Below the pieces are notes generated by a model that searched no databases, was not told the origin of the DNA, and saw only the letters and a program-made list of their open reading frames with translations. The translations under genes were made by a program, and so were the position numbers. A stretch of DNA of 43,495 bases from Pseudomonas neustonica (lineage in GTDB: Bacteria > Pseudomonadota > Gammaproteobacteria > Pseudomonadales > Pseudomonadaceae). This document shows positions 8,420-18,244 of this stretch, piece after piece (position 1 is the stretch's first letter; the number at the start of each line of letters is the position of its first letter). Where the stretch lies: NCBI RefSeq assembly GCF_003797945.1, contig NZ_RKKU01000031.1, positions 1-43,495 of the forward strand, given 5' to 3'.

Positions 8420-11400
8420 TTATAAACCAGGGTCGGCGACTCCGGCACGACGCAAATCCAGGGTATGCGGATATTCTTGTCCTGGAGCCTGCCGAATATT
8501 GGCCATCGAGCCCTGCGTATGTCCATAGTGCCAGAAACGCGTCATGCGCCGTGCCTCTGCCTCGTTCGCATTAACCGGGAAGGTTTCATAGCCGCGGCCG
8601 CCCGGATGAACAACGTGATAGGTGCAGCCACCCACAGAGCGCTGATTCCAATTATCTACCAGGTCAAACACCAGCGGTGCGTGGATAGTAATCATCGGGT
8701 GTAAGGCTGAAGGCGGTTGCCACGCGCGGAAGCGCACCGCGGCAACTGCTTCGCCGCTGACGCCGGTTGGCTGTAAGGGCACCTTGAAGCCATTACAGGT
8801 AAGGGTATAACGGGCGGCATTGAAGTCACGTACCTTAACTTCCATCCGCTCGACCGATGAATCTACGTAACGCGCAGTCCCGCCGCCGCTTACTTCTTCG
8901 CCTAGCACGTGCCATGGCTCAATCGCCTGGCGCAACTCAATACGGGTGTCGCCATACTGTACTTCACCGGCATGCGGAAAACGGAACTCCAAGAAAGGCG
9001 CGAACCACTCGTTCTTGAATGCAAAACCGTGAGCGCGTAGATCCTCCAGCACATCACAGAGATCACCCCAGATGTAGTGCGGCATCATCCACTTGTCATG
9101 CAGAGCAGTACCCCAACGCGCCAATGGCTGTCGATAGGGCTCAGCGAAGAAGCGAGCGACCAACGCCCGGATCAACAACTGCTGCATCAAGCTCATGCGC
9201 GCATGCGGCGGCATTTCAAAGCCGCGCAACTCCAGCAAACCCAGCCGGCCTGTCGCGCTATCCGGCGAATACATTTTATCCACACAGAACTCGGCGCGAT
9301 GGGTGTTGCCGGTGATATCGGTGAGCAGGTTGCGTACCAGCCGATCGACCAGCCAGGGCTGCGGCACTTCGCCTTTAGGCATTTGCGAAAACGCGATTTC
9401 CAGCTCATACAAGGCCTCATATCGCGCCTCGTCAATGCGCGGCGCCTGACTGGTAGGGCCAAGAAACATGCCGGAAAACAGATAAGACAGACTCGGATGG
9501 TGCTGCCAGAACGTCAGCATACTGGCCAGCAGATCCGGACGTCGCAGGAAAGGCGAGTCAGCCGGGGTGCGCCCACCCAGGGTTACGTGGTTACCACCGC
9601 CCGTGCCGGTATGGCGACCATCAAGCATGAATTTCTCGGTACCCAAGCGAGTCAGGCGCGCTTCTTCGTAGAGGGTTTCGGTGTTCTTGACCAGGTCTTT
9701 CCAGTTTTCAGCTGGCATCACGTTAACTTCAATCACCCCCGGGTCGGGTGTGATCATGAACTTCTCAATACGGGTATCCGAGGGTGGCGCGTAACCTTCT
9801 ATGCAAATAGGCATTTTCAGCTCGGCCGCGGTCTGTTCCAGCGTGGCGAGCAGCGAGAGGTAGCCTTCCAGTTGCGTCAGCGGCGGCATGAATACAAAGA
9901 GCTTGCCATCGCGTGGCTCGATACACAGGGCAGTGCCAATAATCCCTTCTTCCTGCAGTGTCGGGATTTGTTCTTGCCATTCCTGCCCGGCAGCGACGTG
10001 ATGACTCCCTTTTCCGCTTGCGCCCACGTTCTGTTGCTGTGTCGCACTGTACAAGCGCGCGACCTCGCCATGGATATCGGTCAACTCCTTGACTGGCTCG
10101 AACAGAGAAGTAGGCTGCGGCTCCTCTCGCCTCCTTTCAGGTAGCGCCGAGAGAGGCAGACGCAGCCCCATTGGCGAGTCGCCGGGAACCAGATACAGAT
10201 GCTCACGGCGCAGCGGCCAGTCCCCCGTTTGCCACACATTTTTAGCCTTGCCCGCAGCCAGCGGCAGAGCAAACCCGGTTATTTCATCCAGTCCGCGCTC
10301 AAGCAGGCGAGCCAGGCGGCGACGGGTTTCCTCGTCTTTCAGGTCCGCCCCGATCAGGTCGACATCTGACGGCAGTGTTTGCTCAATCCAAAGGTAGTAA
10401 TACGCGTCTTCGTAACAGGGAATCAAATACTGTGCGGACAACCCCAGACGCTTGACCAGTGTCTCGGCGAACAGCTGCGCCTGCGCATTCGAATGGCCAT
10501 AATCTTTTTCTATATCAGCAAGCCACTGGTCATCCTGCCACATGGGTTTACCATCGCGGCGCCAATAACAGGCTAAAGCCCACCGGGGCAGCGGCTCACC
10601 GGGATACCACTTGCCCTGCTGATAATGGATCAACGAGTGTGGTGCATAGTGTGGTTGCAAGCGCCTTAATAGGGCCTCGGAAAGCCCTCTTTTGGTGGGC
10701 CCTTGCGCTGCAATGGTCCATTCTGGTGCATCCATATCGTCGATTGAGACAAAAGTAGGCTCGCCGCCGATGGTCAAACGCACGTCTTGCTCATCCAGGC
10801 TGGCGTCTACAAGGGCACCCAGAGCGTTAATTTCCTGCCACTGGTCTTCGCTATAGGGCAGCGTCACGCGTGGATCTTCATGCACCCTGGTGACGCTCAT
10901 CTGGAAATCGAAGGTCACTTCGCATTTATCGGTTGCCCCGGTAATGGGCGCTGCACTGCTGGGCTCAGGCGTGGCTGCCAGCGGCAGGTGGCCTTCACCG
11001 GCAAAGAGTCCAGAGGTGGGATCAAGACCAACCCAGCCCGCGCCGGGTAAAAACACCTCAGTCCAGGCATGCAGATCGGTGAAGTCGACGTCCGTGCCAG
11101 AGGGACCATCCAGCGCCTTCACATCCGCTGTAAGCTGAATCAAATAACCGGAAGCGAAACGCGCGGCAAGCCCCAGATTCCGCAGTATCTGCACCAGTAA
11201 CCAAGCCGAGTCACGGCAGGAGCCACGCTTGAGTTTTAGCGTTTCTTCCACGCCCTGCACCCCTGGCTCCATTCGAATCAGGTAATCAATATCCTGCGAT
11301 AGACGCTGATTGATTTCGACCAGAAAATCGCTGACCGTCATCTCCTTGGTGCTGACACCGGCCAGCCATTTTTTCAATAACGGCCCCGGCTGTTCGGCAT

Positions 11401-11755
11401 CCAGGAAGGGCTCCAGCTCTTTTTTCAGGTCTTTGTCATACTGAAATGGAAAGGTTTCTGCATACTCTTCGACAAAGAAGTCAAAGGGGTTGATAACCGT
11501 CATTGGCGCAATCAGCTCAACATCGATATGCAGCTTTTCCATCTTTTCTGGAAACACCAGACGCGCAATATGGTTACCGAAAGGATCCTGTTGCCAATTG
11601 ATATAGTACTCACCTCCGCTAACCTTGAGGCTATAAGCATCAATCGGTGTGCGACAGTGCGGAGCGGGCTTGAGTCGGATCTGATGAGGAGCAACATTGA
11701 TCGGTCGATCAAAGTCGTAATGCGTGGAGTGCCTGAGAGCTACGCGGATAGTCAT
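8420..11755 (-). CDS. Transglutaminase-DUF2126 large protein
   Basis: This 1111-residue protein has an N-terminal transglutaminase module: a beta domain (RVALRHSTHYDFDRPINV) and a core with Cys180 (RGSCRDSAW), His229 (DLHAWTEVF) and Asp245 (GLDPTSG). From about residue 275 it continues into the long DUF2126 region (LTIGGEPTFVSIDDMDAPEW, GGGNHVTLGG, LLELRGFEMPPHARMS). In other genomes this protein occurs with permuted ATP-grasp and alpha-E proteins, exactly as here. DUF2126 chemistry is not known to me; comparative work has linked this neighbourhood to peptide ligation. It is first in its operon, 60 bases ahead of the preferred start of the fusion gene. The ATG at 11755 has only a weak ribosome site. 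There is no signal peptide. Confidence 0.93.
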   Translation of the reverse strand: MTIRVALRHSTHYDFDRPINVAPHQIRLKPAPHCRTPIDAYSLKVSGGEYYINWQQDPFGNHIARLVFPEKMEKLHIDVELIAPMTVINPFDFFVEEYAETFPFQYDKDLKKELEPFLDAEQPGPLLKKWLAGVSTKEMTVSDFLVEINQRLSQDIDYLIRMEPGVQGVEETLKLKRGSCRDSAWLLVQILRNLGLAARFASGYLIQLTADVKALDGPSGTDVDFTDLHAWTEVFLPGAGWVGLDPTSGLFAGEGHLPLAATPEPSSAAPITGATDKCEVTFDFQMSVTRVHEDPRVTLPYSEDQWQEINALGALVDASLDEQDVRLTIGGEPTFVSIDDMDAPEWTIAAQGPTKRGLSEALLRRLQPHYAPHSLIHYQQGKWYPGEPLPRWALACYWRRDGKPMWQDDQWLADIEKDYGHSNAQAQLFAETLVKRLGLSAQYLIPCYEDAYYYLWIEQTLPSDVDLIGADLKDEETRRRLARLLERGLDEITGFALPLAAGKAKNVWQTGDWPLRREHLYLVPGDSPMGLRLPLSALPERRREEPQPTSLFEPVKELTDIHGEVARLYSATQQQNVGASGKGSHHVAAGQEWQEQIPTLQEEGIIGTALCIEPRDGKLFVFMPPLTQLEGYLSLLATLEQTAAELKMPICIEGYAPPSDTRIEKFMITPDPGVIEVNVMPAENWKDLVKNTETLYEEARLTRLGTEKFMLDGRHTGTGGGNHVTLGGRTPADSPFLRRPDLLASMLTFWQHHPSLSYLFSGMFLGPTSQAPRIDEARYEALYELEIAFSQMPKGEVPQPWLVDRLVRNLLTDITGNTHRAEFCVDKMYSPDSATGRLGLLELRGFEMPPHARMSLMQQLLIRALVARFFAEPYRQPLARWGTALHDKWMMPHYIWGDLCDVLEDLRAHGFAFKNEWFAPFLEFRFPHAGEVQYGDTRIELRQAIEPWHVLGEEVSGGGTARYVDSSVERMEVKVRDFNAARYTLTCNGFKVPLQPTGVSGEAVAAVRFRAWQPPSALHPMITIHAPLVFDLVDNWNQRSVGGCTYHVVHPGGRGYETFPVNANEAEARRMTRFWHYGHTQGSMANIRQAPGQEYPHTLDLRRAGVADPGL

Positions 11756-11785
11756 GCTTCATGATCCCGGTTGAGTATTCGGCAA

Positions 11786-11848
11786 GTGCGTTACCAAAGC
11801 AAAGCAATGGCTATGCCAACAGCTTAGGCGATGTCTTGTGTAACGCAC
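11786..11848. promoter_or_regulatory. Inverted repeat in the divergent island promoter
   Basis: GTGCGTTAC (11786-11794) and its exact complement GTAACGCAC (11840-11848) sit 54 bases apart, close to five helical turns, in the 241-base spacer between the two divergent operons. Possible operator half-sites for a shared regulator. No regulator gene lies nearby. Seen in sequence; the function is inferred. Confidence 0.35.
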
Positions 11849-11996
11849 AGCATCTGTTATCAGGTTAATGTGACACTATCCTGAAGCGCGGCTTAAAGTA
11901 GTGCGAAGCGCGCCTAGCGAAAATTTCAACTAACGTTATCTGGTATGGCAATTGCAGCGTATCGACCATCCCTCCTCTAGCGGACAGAGTAGCTGA

Positions 11997-13451
11997 ATGA
12001 GCAAAGTAAACTGGGACCAGTATCTATCCAAAGGCTTCTACGACGAACTCATCAAGGCGCCCGGACAGCCTAGACCGGAAGCTGACTTGCTGTGCCAGTA
12101 CCTGGCCAATCTTGACGCGCACGAACTGGCCGAACACAAGACGGCGGCTGAGGTTGCTATCCAGTTGATGGGCATCACTTTTACGGTCTATACCGAAGGC
12201 AATATGATCGACCGTGCCTGGCCCTTCGATATAGTACCGCGCATCATACCGCTGGCCGAATGGCAGAAGACCGACGCTGGCCTGAAGCAACGCGTCCAAG
12301 CGCTGAACATGTTTATTGACGACCTGTATCACGATCAGAAAATCATCAAGGATGGCATTTTTCCCGCCGAGGTTCTCGCCCAGTCAGTTAACTTCAGGCC
12401 CCAATGCGTAGGCATCTCGACCCCGCATAACGTATGGGCGCATATCTGTGGTTCAGATCTGGTGCGCGATAATGACGGTACACTTTACGTACTGGAAGAC
12501 AACCTGCGCGTCCCGTCTGGCGTTTCCTACATGCTGGAGAACCGCAACGTAACCAAGCGCGTGTTACCAGACCTGTTTGCCGGTGGGCGTATTCAGCCGG
12601 TAGATGATTACACCTCACAACTTTACGACATGCTCGCTTCGCTATCTCCGCGACCTGGCGACGATCCCAACATCGTTATTCTCACGCCCGGCATTTACAA
12701 CTCGGCCTACTACGAACACTCCTATCTCGCAGCACAAATGGGCGTGCAGCTGGTGGAGGGACCTGACTTGATGGTGGGCGATGACGATTGCGTCTACATG
12801 CGCAAGATCGATGGACTCCAGCGCATCGATGTAATCTATCGACGGGTTGACGACATGTTCATCGATCCAGAAGTATTCAATCCTGATTCGATGCTCGGGG
12901 TGCGCGGCTTGATGCGTGCCTGGCGCAAGGGCAATGTTGCTCTGGCCAATGCGCCCGGCGCCGGGGTCGCCGACGACAAGGTCGTGTACGCCTTTGTACC
13001 CAAGATTATCGAGTATTATCTCGACCAGAAACCCTTACTTCCCAACGTGCCCAGTTACCTCTGCATGTTTGAGGAGGATCGCAAGTATGTATTGGCCAAT
13101 CTCGACAAGCTGGTGGTCAAGCCGGCGAACGAATCCGGTGGCTACGGCATGTTGATAGGCCCGCACGCCAGCAACAAGGAGCGCGCGAAGTTTGCCGAAT
13201 TGATCAAGGCGGATCCGCGCAACTATATGGCCCAGCCTACCCTGAGTCTGTCTACCTCACCGACGCTCTGTGGCAAGGTAATGGAGCCACGCCACGTTGA
13301 CCTGCGGCCGTTTATTTTATCGGGTGAAAGCAACTGGGTTACCACTGGCGGGCTTACCCGCGTGGCATTAACCAAAGGCTCACTTGTCGTCAACTCTTCG
13401 CAGGGCGGCGGCAGTAAAGACACCTGGATCGTCGACCTGGCGGGGAATTGA
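11997..13451 (+). CDS. Circularly permuted ATP-grasp protein
   Basis: The 484-residue protein matches the free-standing CP_ATPgrasp_1 family throughout: FDIVPRIIPLAEWQ, FIDDLYHDQKI, GVSYMLENRNV, ILTPGIYNSAYYEHSYLA and NAPGAGVADDK. Near the C-terminus it keeps the apparent nucleotide-binding elements: VVKPANESGGYGMLIGP (371-387), RHVDLRPF and NSSQGGGSKDTWIV (466-479). It should use ATP to activate a carboxylate and join it to an amine, probably making a small peptide or modifying one. The alpha-E gene starts 3 bases after its stop, so the two are translationally linked. It opens the plus-strand operon facing the transglutaminase genes. The family is firm; substrates are unknown. The ribosome site before ATG 11997 is weak. 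Confidence 0.93.
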   Translation: MSKVNWDQYLSKGFYDELIKAPGQPRPEADLLCQYLANLDAHELAEHKTAAEVAIQLMGITFTVYTEGNMIDRAWPFDIVPRIIPLAEWQKTDAGLKQRVQALNMFIDDLYHDQKIIKDGIFPAEVLAQSVNFRPQCVGISTPHNVWAHICGSDLVRDNDGTLYVLEDNLRVPSGVSYMLENRNVTKRVLPDLFAGGRIQPVDDYTSQLYDMLASLSPRPGDDPNIVILTPGIYNSAYYEHSYLAAQMGVQLVEGPDLMVGDDDCVYMRKIDGLQRIDVIYRRVDDMFIDPEVFNPDSMLGVRGLMRAWRKGNVALANAPGAGVADDKVVYAFVPKIIEYYLDQKPLLPNVPSYLCMFEEDRKYVLANLDKLVVKPANESGGYGMLIGPHASNKERAKFAELIKADPRNYMAQPTLSLSTSPTLCGKVMEPRHVDLRPFILSGESNWVTTGGLTRVALTKGSLVVNSSQGGGSKDTWIVDLAGN

Positions 13452-13454
13452 ATC

Positions 13455-14423
13455 ATGCTTTCACGTGTAGCCGAAAATGTGTACTGGCTGGCGCGCTATC
13501 TGGAGCGCGCAGAAGACACCGCGCGCCTGCTCAGCGTTAACAGCCACCTGTTGCTTGACCTGCCACGCCCTACTCAGCTTGGCTGGTCTGAAATCATCGC
13601 CATCACGGGCAATGATGAACTGTTTGACGAACATTACCCCACAAGAGACGAGGCCAGCGTGCTGTCGTTCATGTGTGGGGATCGCCGCTACCCCGGCTCC
13701 ATTCTTAGTTCACTGAGTGCTGCGCGCGAGAACCTGCGTACCACACGTGATGTTATTCCAAGAGAGATTTGGGAAGAGGTCAACCAGCTGTACCTGAATG
13801 TTAAGGAGCAAGTTGGTTCGGGCATTACACCCCGGCGCCGTGATGCTTTTCTTGGTCGGGTTATCCGTAGCTGTCAAACCGTCAACGGCCTGATCGAAAG
13901 CACCCTGAGCTATACGCAAGTGCGGTCGTTTCTGATGCTCGGTCGGCAACTTGAACGCGCCGACATGACCACCCGCATTCTCGATGTGCGTTCTGCCAAC
14001 CTGCTGCCTCGCACTGCCGAAGACCTCACTCCCTTTGAGACGCTGCAGTGGATGAGCGTGCTCAAATCATTGAGCGGCTATCAGATGTATCGTCAGCACG
14101 TTCGGTTACGTATCCGGGGCCCGGATGTGCTCCAGTTTTTGCTTCAGGACCGGCTCTTTCCGCGCAGTGTCGCCTGCGCCCTGGAACGCCTGGCAAACAC
14201 CCTTTTGACACTACCCCGACACGCTGCCGCACTGGATGAAGTAGAAACCTGTCGCCAGGACCTGGCCAAGGCAGAGATCGCCGTATTGGCGGCAGAACCC
14301 GACCGCCTCCATGCCTTCGTCGATGACATCCAGGTCGACTTTGATGATCTGCACGAAGCCATCCGGCAGACCTATTTTGCGCAGTTGGAAGAAAACGCGC
14401 AGACTCAGGCCCAATCGCAATAG
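13455..14423 (+). CDS. Alpha-E domain protein (DUF403)
   Basis: This 322-residue, almost all-helical protein begins with the family signature SRVAENVYWLARYLERAEDTAR and keeps later elements such as REIWEEVNQLY, LMLGRQLERADMTTRILDVR and PRSVACALERL. The alpha-E domain has no known catalytic activity; it is found fused to or beside permuted ATP-grasp proteins and is thought to assist them. Its paralogue is the C-terminal half of the fusion gene at 5768, so the island has two ATP-grasp/alpha-E pairs, one fused and one split. It starts 3 bases after the ATP-grasp stop with a GGGGAA site upstream. The last residues (EENAQTQAQSQ) form a polar tail. Confidence 0.93.
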   Translation: MLSRVAENVYWLARYLERAEDTARLLSVNSHLLLDLPRPTQLGWSEIIAITGNDELFDEHYPTRDEASVLSFMCGDRRYPGSILSSLSAARENLRTTRDVIPREIWEEVNQLYLNVKEQVGSGITPRRRDAFLGRVIRSCQTVNGLIESTLSYTQVRSFLMLGRQLERADMTTRILDVRSANLLPRTAEDLTPFETLQWMSVLKSLSGYQMYRQHVRLRIRGPDVLQFLLQDRLFPRSVACALERLANTLLTLPRHAAALDEVETCRQDLAKAEIAVLAAEPDRLHAFVDDIQVDFDDLHEAIRQTYFAQLEENAQTQAQSQ

Positions 14424-14460
14424 TTAGGTGGCGCGCAGCGGCGCGCTCAGGCAGGGGTAG

Positions 14461-15621
14461 ATGAGTTACTTTGATCAGTTGGTCCGAGCGACCCAGGGCC
14501 AACAGTTATTCGACTACCAGCCAACCGGCCAGGTACAGCGCTGCCAATGTGGGCAAGCGGTCTTTTTCAACAACAGCCGATGCCTGCGCTGTGGCGCTGA
14601 GCTGGGCTATCAACCGTTGCAGGGTCGCCTGTTCAGCCTGGAACCAACGCCTGATGCAGATGACCTCTGGTATCTGCAAAAAGACATAGAGCAACCGAAA
14701 CGCCGCTATCGACGCTGCGGGAACCTGACTGCGCCTGCGGCGTGCAACTGGCTGGTAAACCATGACAGTCCGTCGCATTTTTGCCTCGCCTGCGTATTAA
14801 ACGAAACCATCCCCGATCTCAGTCTTAACGAGAATGCGGAGCTCTGGCACGAGACTGAAGTAGCCAAGCGACGCCTCGTCGCCCAGCTGCTCATGCTGGG
14901 TTTACCCGTCATACCGCGCAGTGCCGATCCGCAGCAAGGGCTCGGTTTCAATTTTCTGCGTCAACAGCCGGGCGCAGAGCCTGTGATGACCGGACACATG
15001 GATGGCATCATCACCCTGGATATCGATGAGGCCGACCCTGCACATCGTGAGCGCGTACGCCAAAACATGCACGAACCCTACCGCACATTGTTAGGGCATT
15101 TCCGGCATGAAAGCGGACACTACTATTGGGACCGTCTGGTCCGAGACACGCATTGGCTGGAGCCCTGCCGTGTCCTCTTCGGTGATGACCGGCAGGACTA
15201 TCAAAAGGCCCTGGAACGACACTACCGCGACGGCCCGCCTGCCGACTGGAAAGACCATTTCATCAGCAGCTATGCCGCCACTCATCCCTGGGAAGACTGG
15301 GCCGAAACCTGGGCACATTACCTGCATATGACCGACACCCTGAACGCTGCACTGGATTTCGGCTTGCAAATCGACACCCTGGCGCTGCAGACCGACCCAT
15401 TTGATAGCAGCCAATTAAGTGCACATAAACATAGCGAAGATGACCGGCAGCGATTCCTCGCCTTCATCAACCGCTGGGTACAGCTGAGCAGCGTGCTCAA
15501 CGTTCTCGCGCGCAGTATGGGTCAGGCTGATATTTACCCCTTCGTGCTGACCATCGACAGCATGCGCAAGTTGTACCTGGTGCACTCTGTGGTTGCCAGC
15601 GCAGGACAGGCGGCGAACTGA
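14461..15621 (+). CDS. Zinc-ribbon putative zinc metallopeptidase
   Basis: The 386-residue protein has an N-terminal zinc ribbon with Cys28, Cys30, Cys41 and Cys44, then a second Cys group (RCGN, FCLACVL). Further on is a gluzincin-type motif HESGH (216-220) with a downstream HPWEDWAETWAHYLH segment able to give the third metal ligand. This matches the family of putative zinc-binding metallopeptidases (Peptidase_Mx) that recurs beside transglutaminase/ATP-grasp/alpha-E clusters. It starts 37 bases after the alpha-E stop and ends the plus-strand operon. It is probably cytoplasmic, as no signal peptide is seen. It may trim or mature the peptide made by the island; that role is inference. Confidence 0.88.
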   Translation: MSYFDQLVRATQGQQLFDYQPTGQVQRCQCGQAVFFNNSRCLRCGAELGYQPLQGRLFSLEPTPDADDLWYLQKDIEQPKRRYRRCGNLTAPAACNWLVNHDSPSHFCLACVLNETIPDLSLNENAELWHETEVAKRRLVAQLLMLGLPVIPRSADPQQGLGFNFLRQQPGAEPVMTGHMDGIITLDIDEADPAHRERVRQNMHEPYRTLLGHFRHESGHYYWDRLVRDTHWLEPCRVLFGDDRQDYQKALERHYRDGPPADWKDHFISSYAATHPWEDWAETWAHYLHMTDTLNAALDFGLQIDTLALQTDPFDSSQLSAHKHSEDDRQRFLAFINRWVQLSSVLNVLARSMGQADIYPFVLTIDSMRKLYLVHSVVASAGQAAN

Positions 15622-15640
15622 GATGCCACCTGCCACGACG

Positions 15641-16018
15641 TTACGCCGCGATAATAGGTATCAACGAGGGCCGGACGGGGCTATCGGGCAGCGGGGGCAA
15701 GCCATGTAAGGCTCTGGCGCGCTGGCAACCGGGGCTGTCTTCACCGTTTTCGCCGTGATAAGGAAAGTCACGGCAAGGACTGGAGCGTTTTTCGTAAATA
15801 CTGCAACGTACGCCCTCACCCACAGTGCCAAGTAGCGCAACGCAGCGCGGCTTGGGCTGATTAGTGCCTTGCATACAGGCGCGGTAAGGGGAGATCTGTT
15901 CGGTAAGCTGGGTGGGTACGTCACCGCCGGGCGCACTATCAGTCTCGCCCCAGTAAAAAGAAACCCTGAAAGTGGCGCAGCAGGCACCGCAATTCAGACA
16001 GGGCGATTGTTCACTCAT
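15641..16018 (-). CDS. YkgJ-family cysteine cluster protein
   Basis: This 125-residue protein starts with the CxxCxxCC signature (Cys7, Cys10, Cys13, Cys14 in CLNCGACC) and has further Cys in [28 protein letters not shown] and PGCQRA. This is the UPF0153/YkgJ family, thought to bind zinc or an iron-sulfur cluster; no enzyme activity is established. It converges on the metallopeptidase gene with 19 bases between stops and is probably a separate transcription unit. The length is usual for the short members. The family is firm, the role unknown. Confidence 0.9.
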   Translation of the reverse strand: MSEQSPCLNCGACCATFRVSFYWGETDSAPGGDVPTQLTEQISPYRACMQGTNQPKPRCVALLGTVGEGVRCSIYEKRSSPCRDFPYHGENGEDSPGCQRARALHGLPPLPDSPVRPSLIPIIAA

Positions 16019-16190
16019 TTCATCGCAATCCTCATTTTGCTTGGGTGCTGCTCTTTTACACCTAGTACGGGCACTTCCACAATGAAGTTATGCGTGTACT
16101 GCAAAGTATTTTATTACCTAGCGTACCGGGGCCGCCTGCTCTCTCATTCATGACCTGCGGGGGTTTCTGCTCGGCGGCTTTACAGGCTAG

Positions 16191-17441
<1,251 letters not shown>

Positions 17442-17607
17442 GTTTTTGATTGCGGCATGAATATATGCCGAATGTCGTAGGGCGGAACACGCCGTGGCGG
17501 GTGGCTTCAGCCGCCCACCCTGCGGCTAGGATGCAGTGGTTCGGCATTTTCTTCCCAGGCTTCGAGCCTGCGGTGGTTAGCTCACTTTCGTTTTCGCCAC
17601 TAGGCGA

Positions 17608-17641
17608 GTCAAGGGGGCATGCTTGCCCATGCCCCCTTGAC
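17608..17641. repeat. Perfect 14-bp inverted repeat
   Basis: GTCAAGGGGGCATG and CATGCCCCCTTGAC flank a 6-base loop, giving a very stable hairpin in a gene-free region. There is no T tract, so it is not a standard terminator for the hydrolase gene, whose stop is 167 bases upstream. Confidence 0.8.
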
Positions 17642-17957
17642 AATCCCCCAGGGCACCCAGCTGCGCGGCCCTTCGGGTTCGCTGCGTTGCTCGAGCTGCC
17701 GGGGACGCGCGCAAACTCGGCGCTACGCACCTCAGACACCGCACGCGCCTTTTTCCCGGCAGCTCTGCACTACTCGCCCGCTCAGATGGGACATTCTAGT
17801 CCGTGCAATCGGCTGATTTGTGGTTTTCAAACTTAGACCAAATCACGAGACCTGAAAATCACGCCTTTCTCCGGCCGTTCATCCCCAACCAAGCTGTCGA
17901 GTAACGCAGGGGCCGAGCGATAAAGCGTCGCGACTTGTCTGAGCGAAGCGAGTTTTC

Positions 17958-17985
17958 GTGCGGCCGGCTAGGTGCGGCCGGCTAG
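17958..17985. repeat. Tandem duplication of a 14-base unit
   Basis: GTGCGGCCGGCTAG occurs twice in direct succession. It carries the palindrome CGGCCG in each copy. It may reflect replication slippage. Confidence 0.8.
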
Positions 17986-18244
17986 GCGACGCCGCTCAAC
18001 ACCGAGTAACGCAGAGAAGCCGAAGGCCAGCAAGGCGAAAAGCGAGCAATTCCGAAGCATAAAAATCTTATATAACAGCGCATTAGCCGAGATTTTTCAT
18101 CAAAGACAATACAGCATATGTAACTCATGTATTTGAATGGCGAGCCACCCAAAAGAAGGACTCGATAGAGCACCAGCAACACAATCTTCATCCAACTGTC
18201 ATGAGTTACCTCTATGGTTAAATCACACCTTGGCCGGCCCCATC

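Larger units (their letters stand above)
17442..18244. other. Long gene-free stretch rich in inverted and direct repeats
   Basis: About 800 bases hold no convincing gene. Visible structures include the hairpin CGGCAT/ATGCCG at 17453-17470, a GGGTGG/CCACCC-rich block at about 17478-17530, a 14-bp perfect inverted repeat at 17608-17641, a 14-base tandem duplication at 17958-17985, and the word GAGTAACGCAG repeated near 17900 and 18003. The 3' end turns A+T rich (18055-18135), where the promoter of the M14 peptidase gene probably lies. The character is that of dispersed intergenic repeats or a mobile-element scar. Confidence 0.55.

Noticed and set aside
9077..10144. A 355-codon plus-strand frame opposite the DUF2126 gene
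   Set aside because: Shadow frame of a strongly conserved gene; the product is basic and has no recognisable motif.
17450..17836. A 128-codon open frame after the serine hydrolase gene
   Set aside because: No ribosome site and a low-complexity, repeat-derived product; overlapping frames on both strands are equally open, as expected in G+C-rich repeat DNA.
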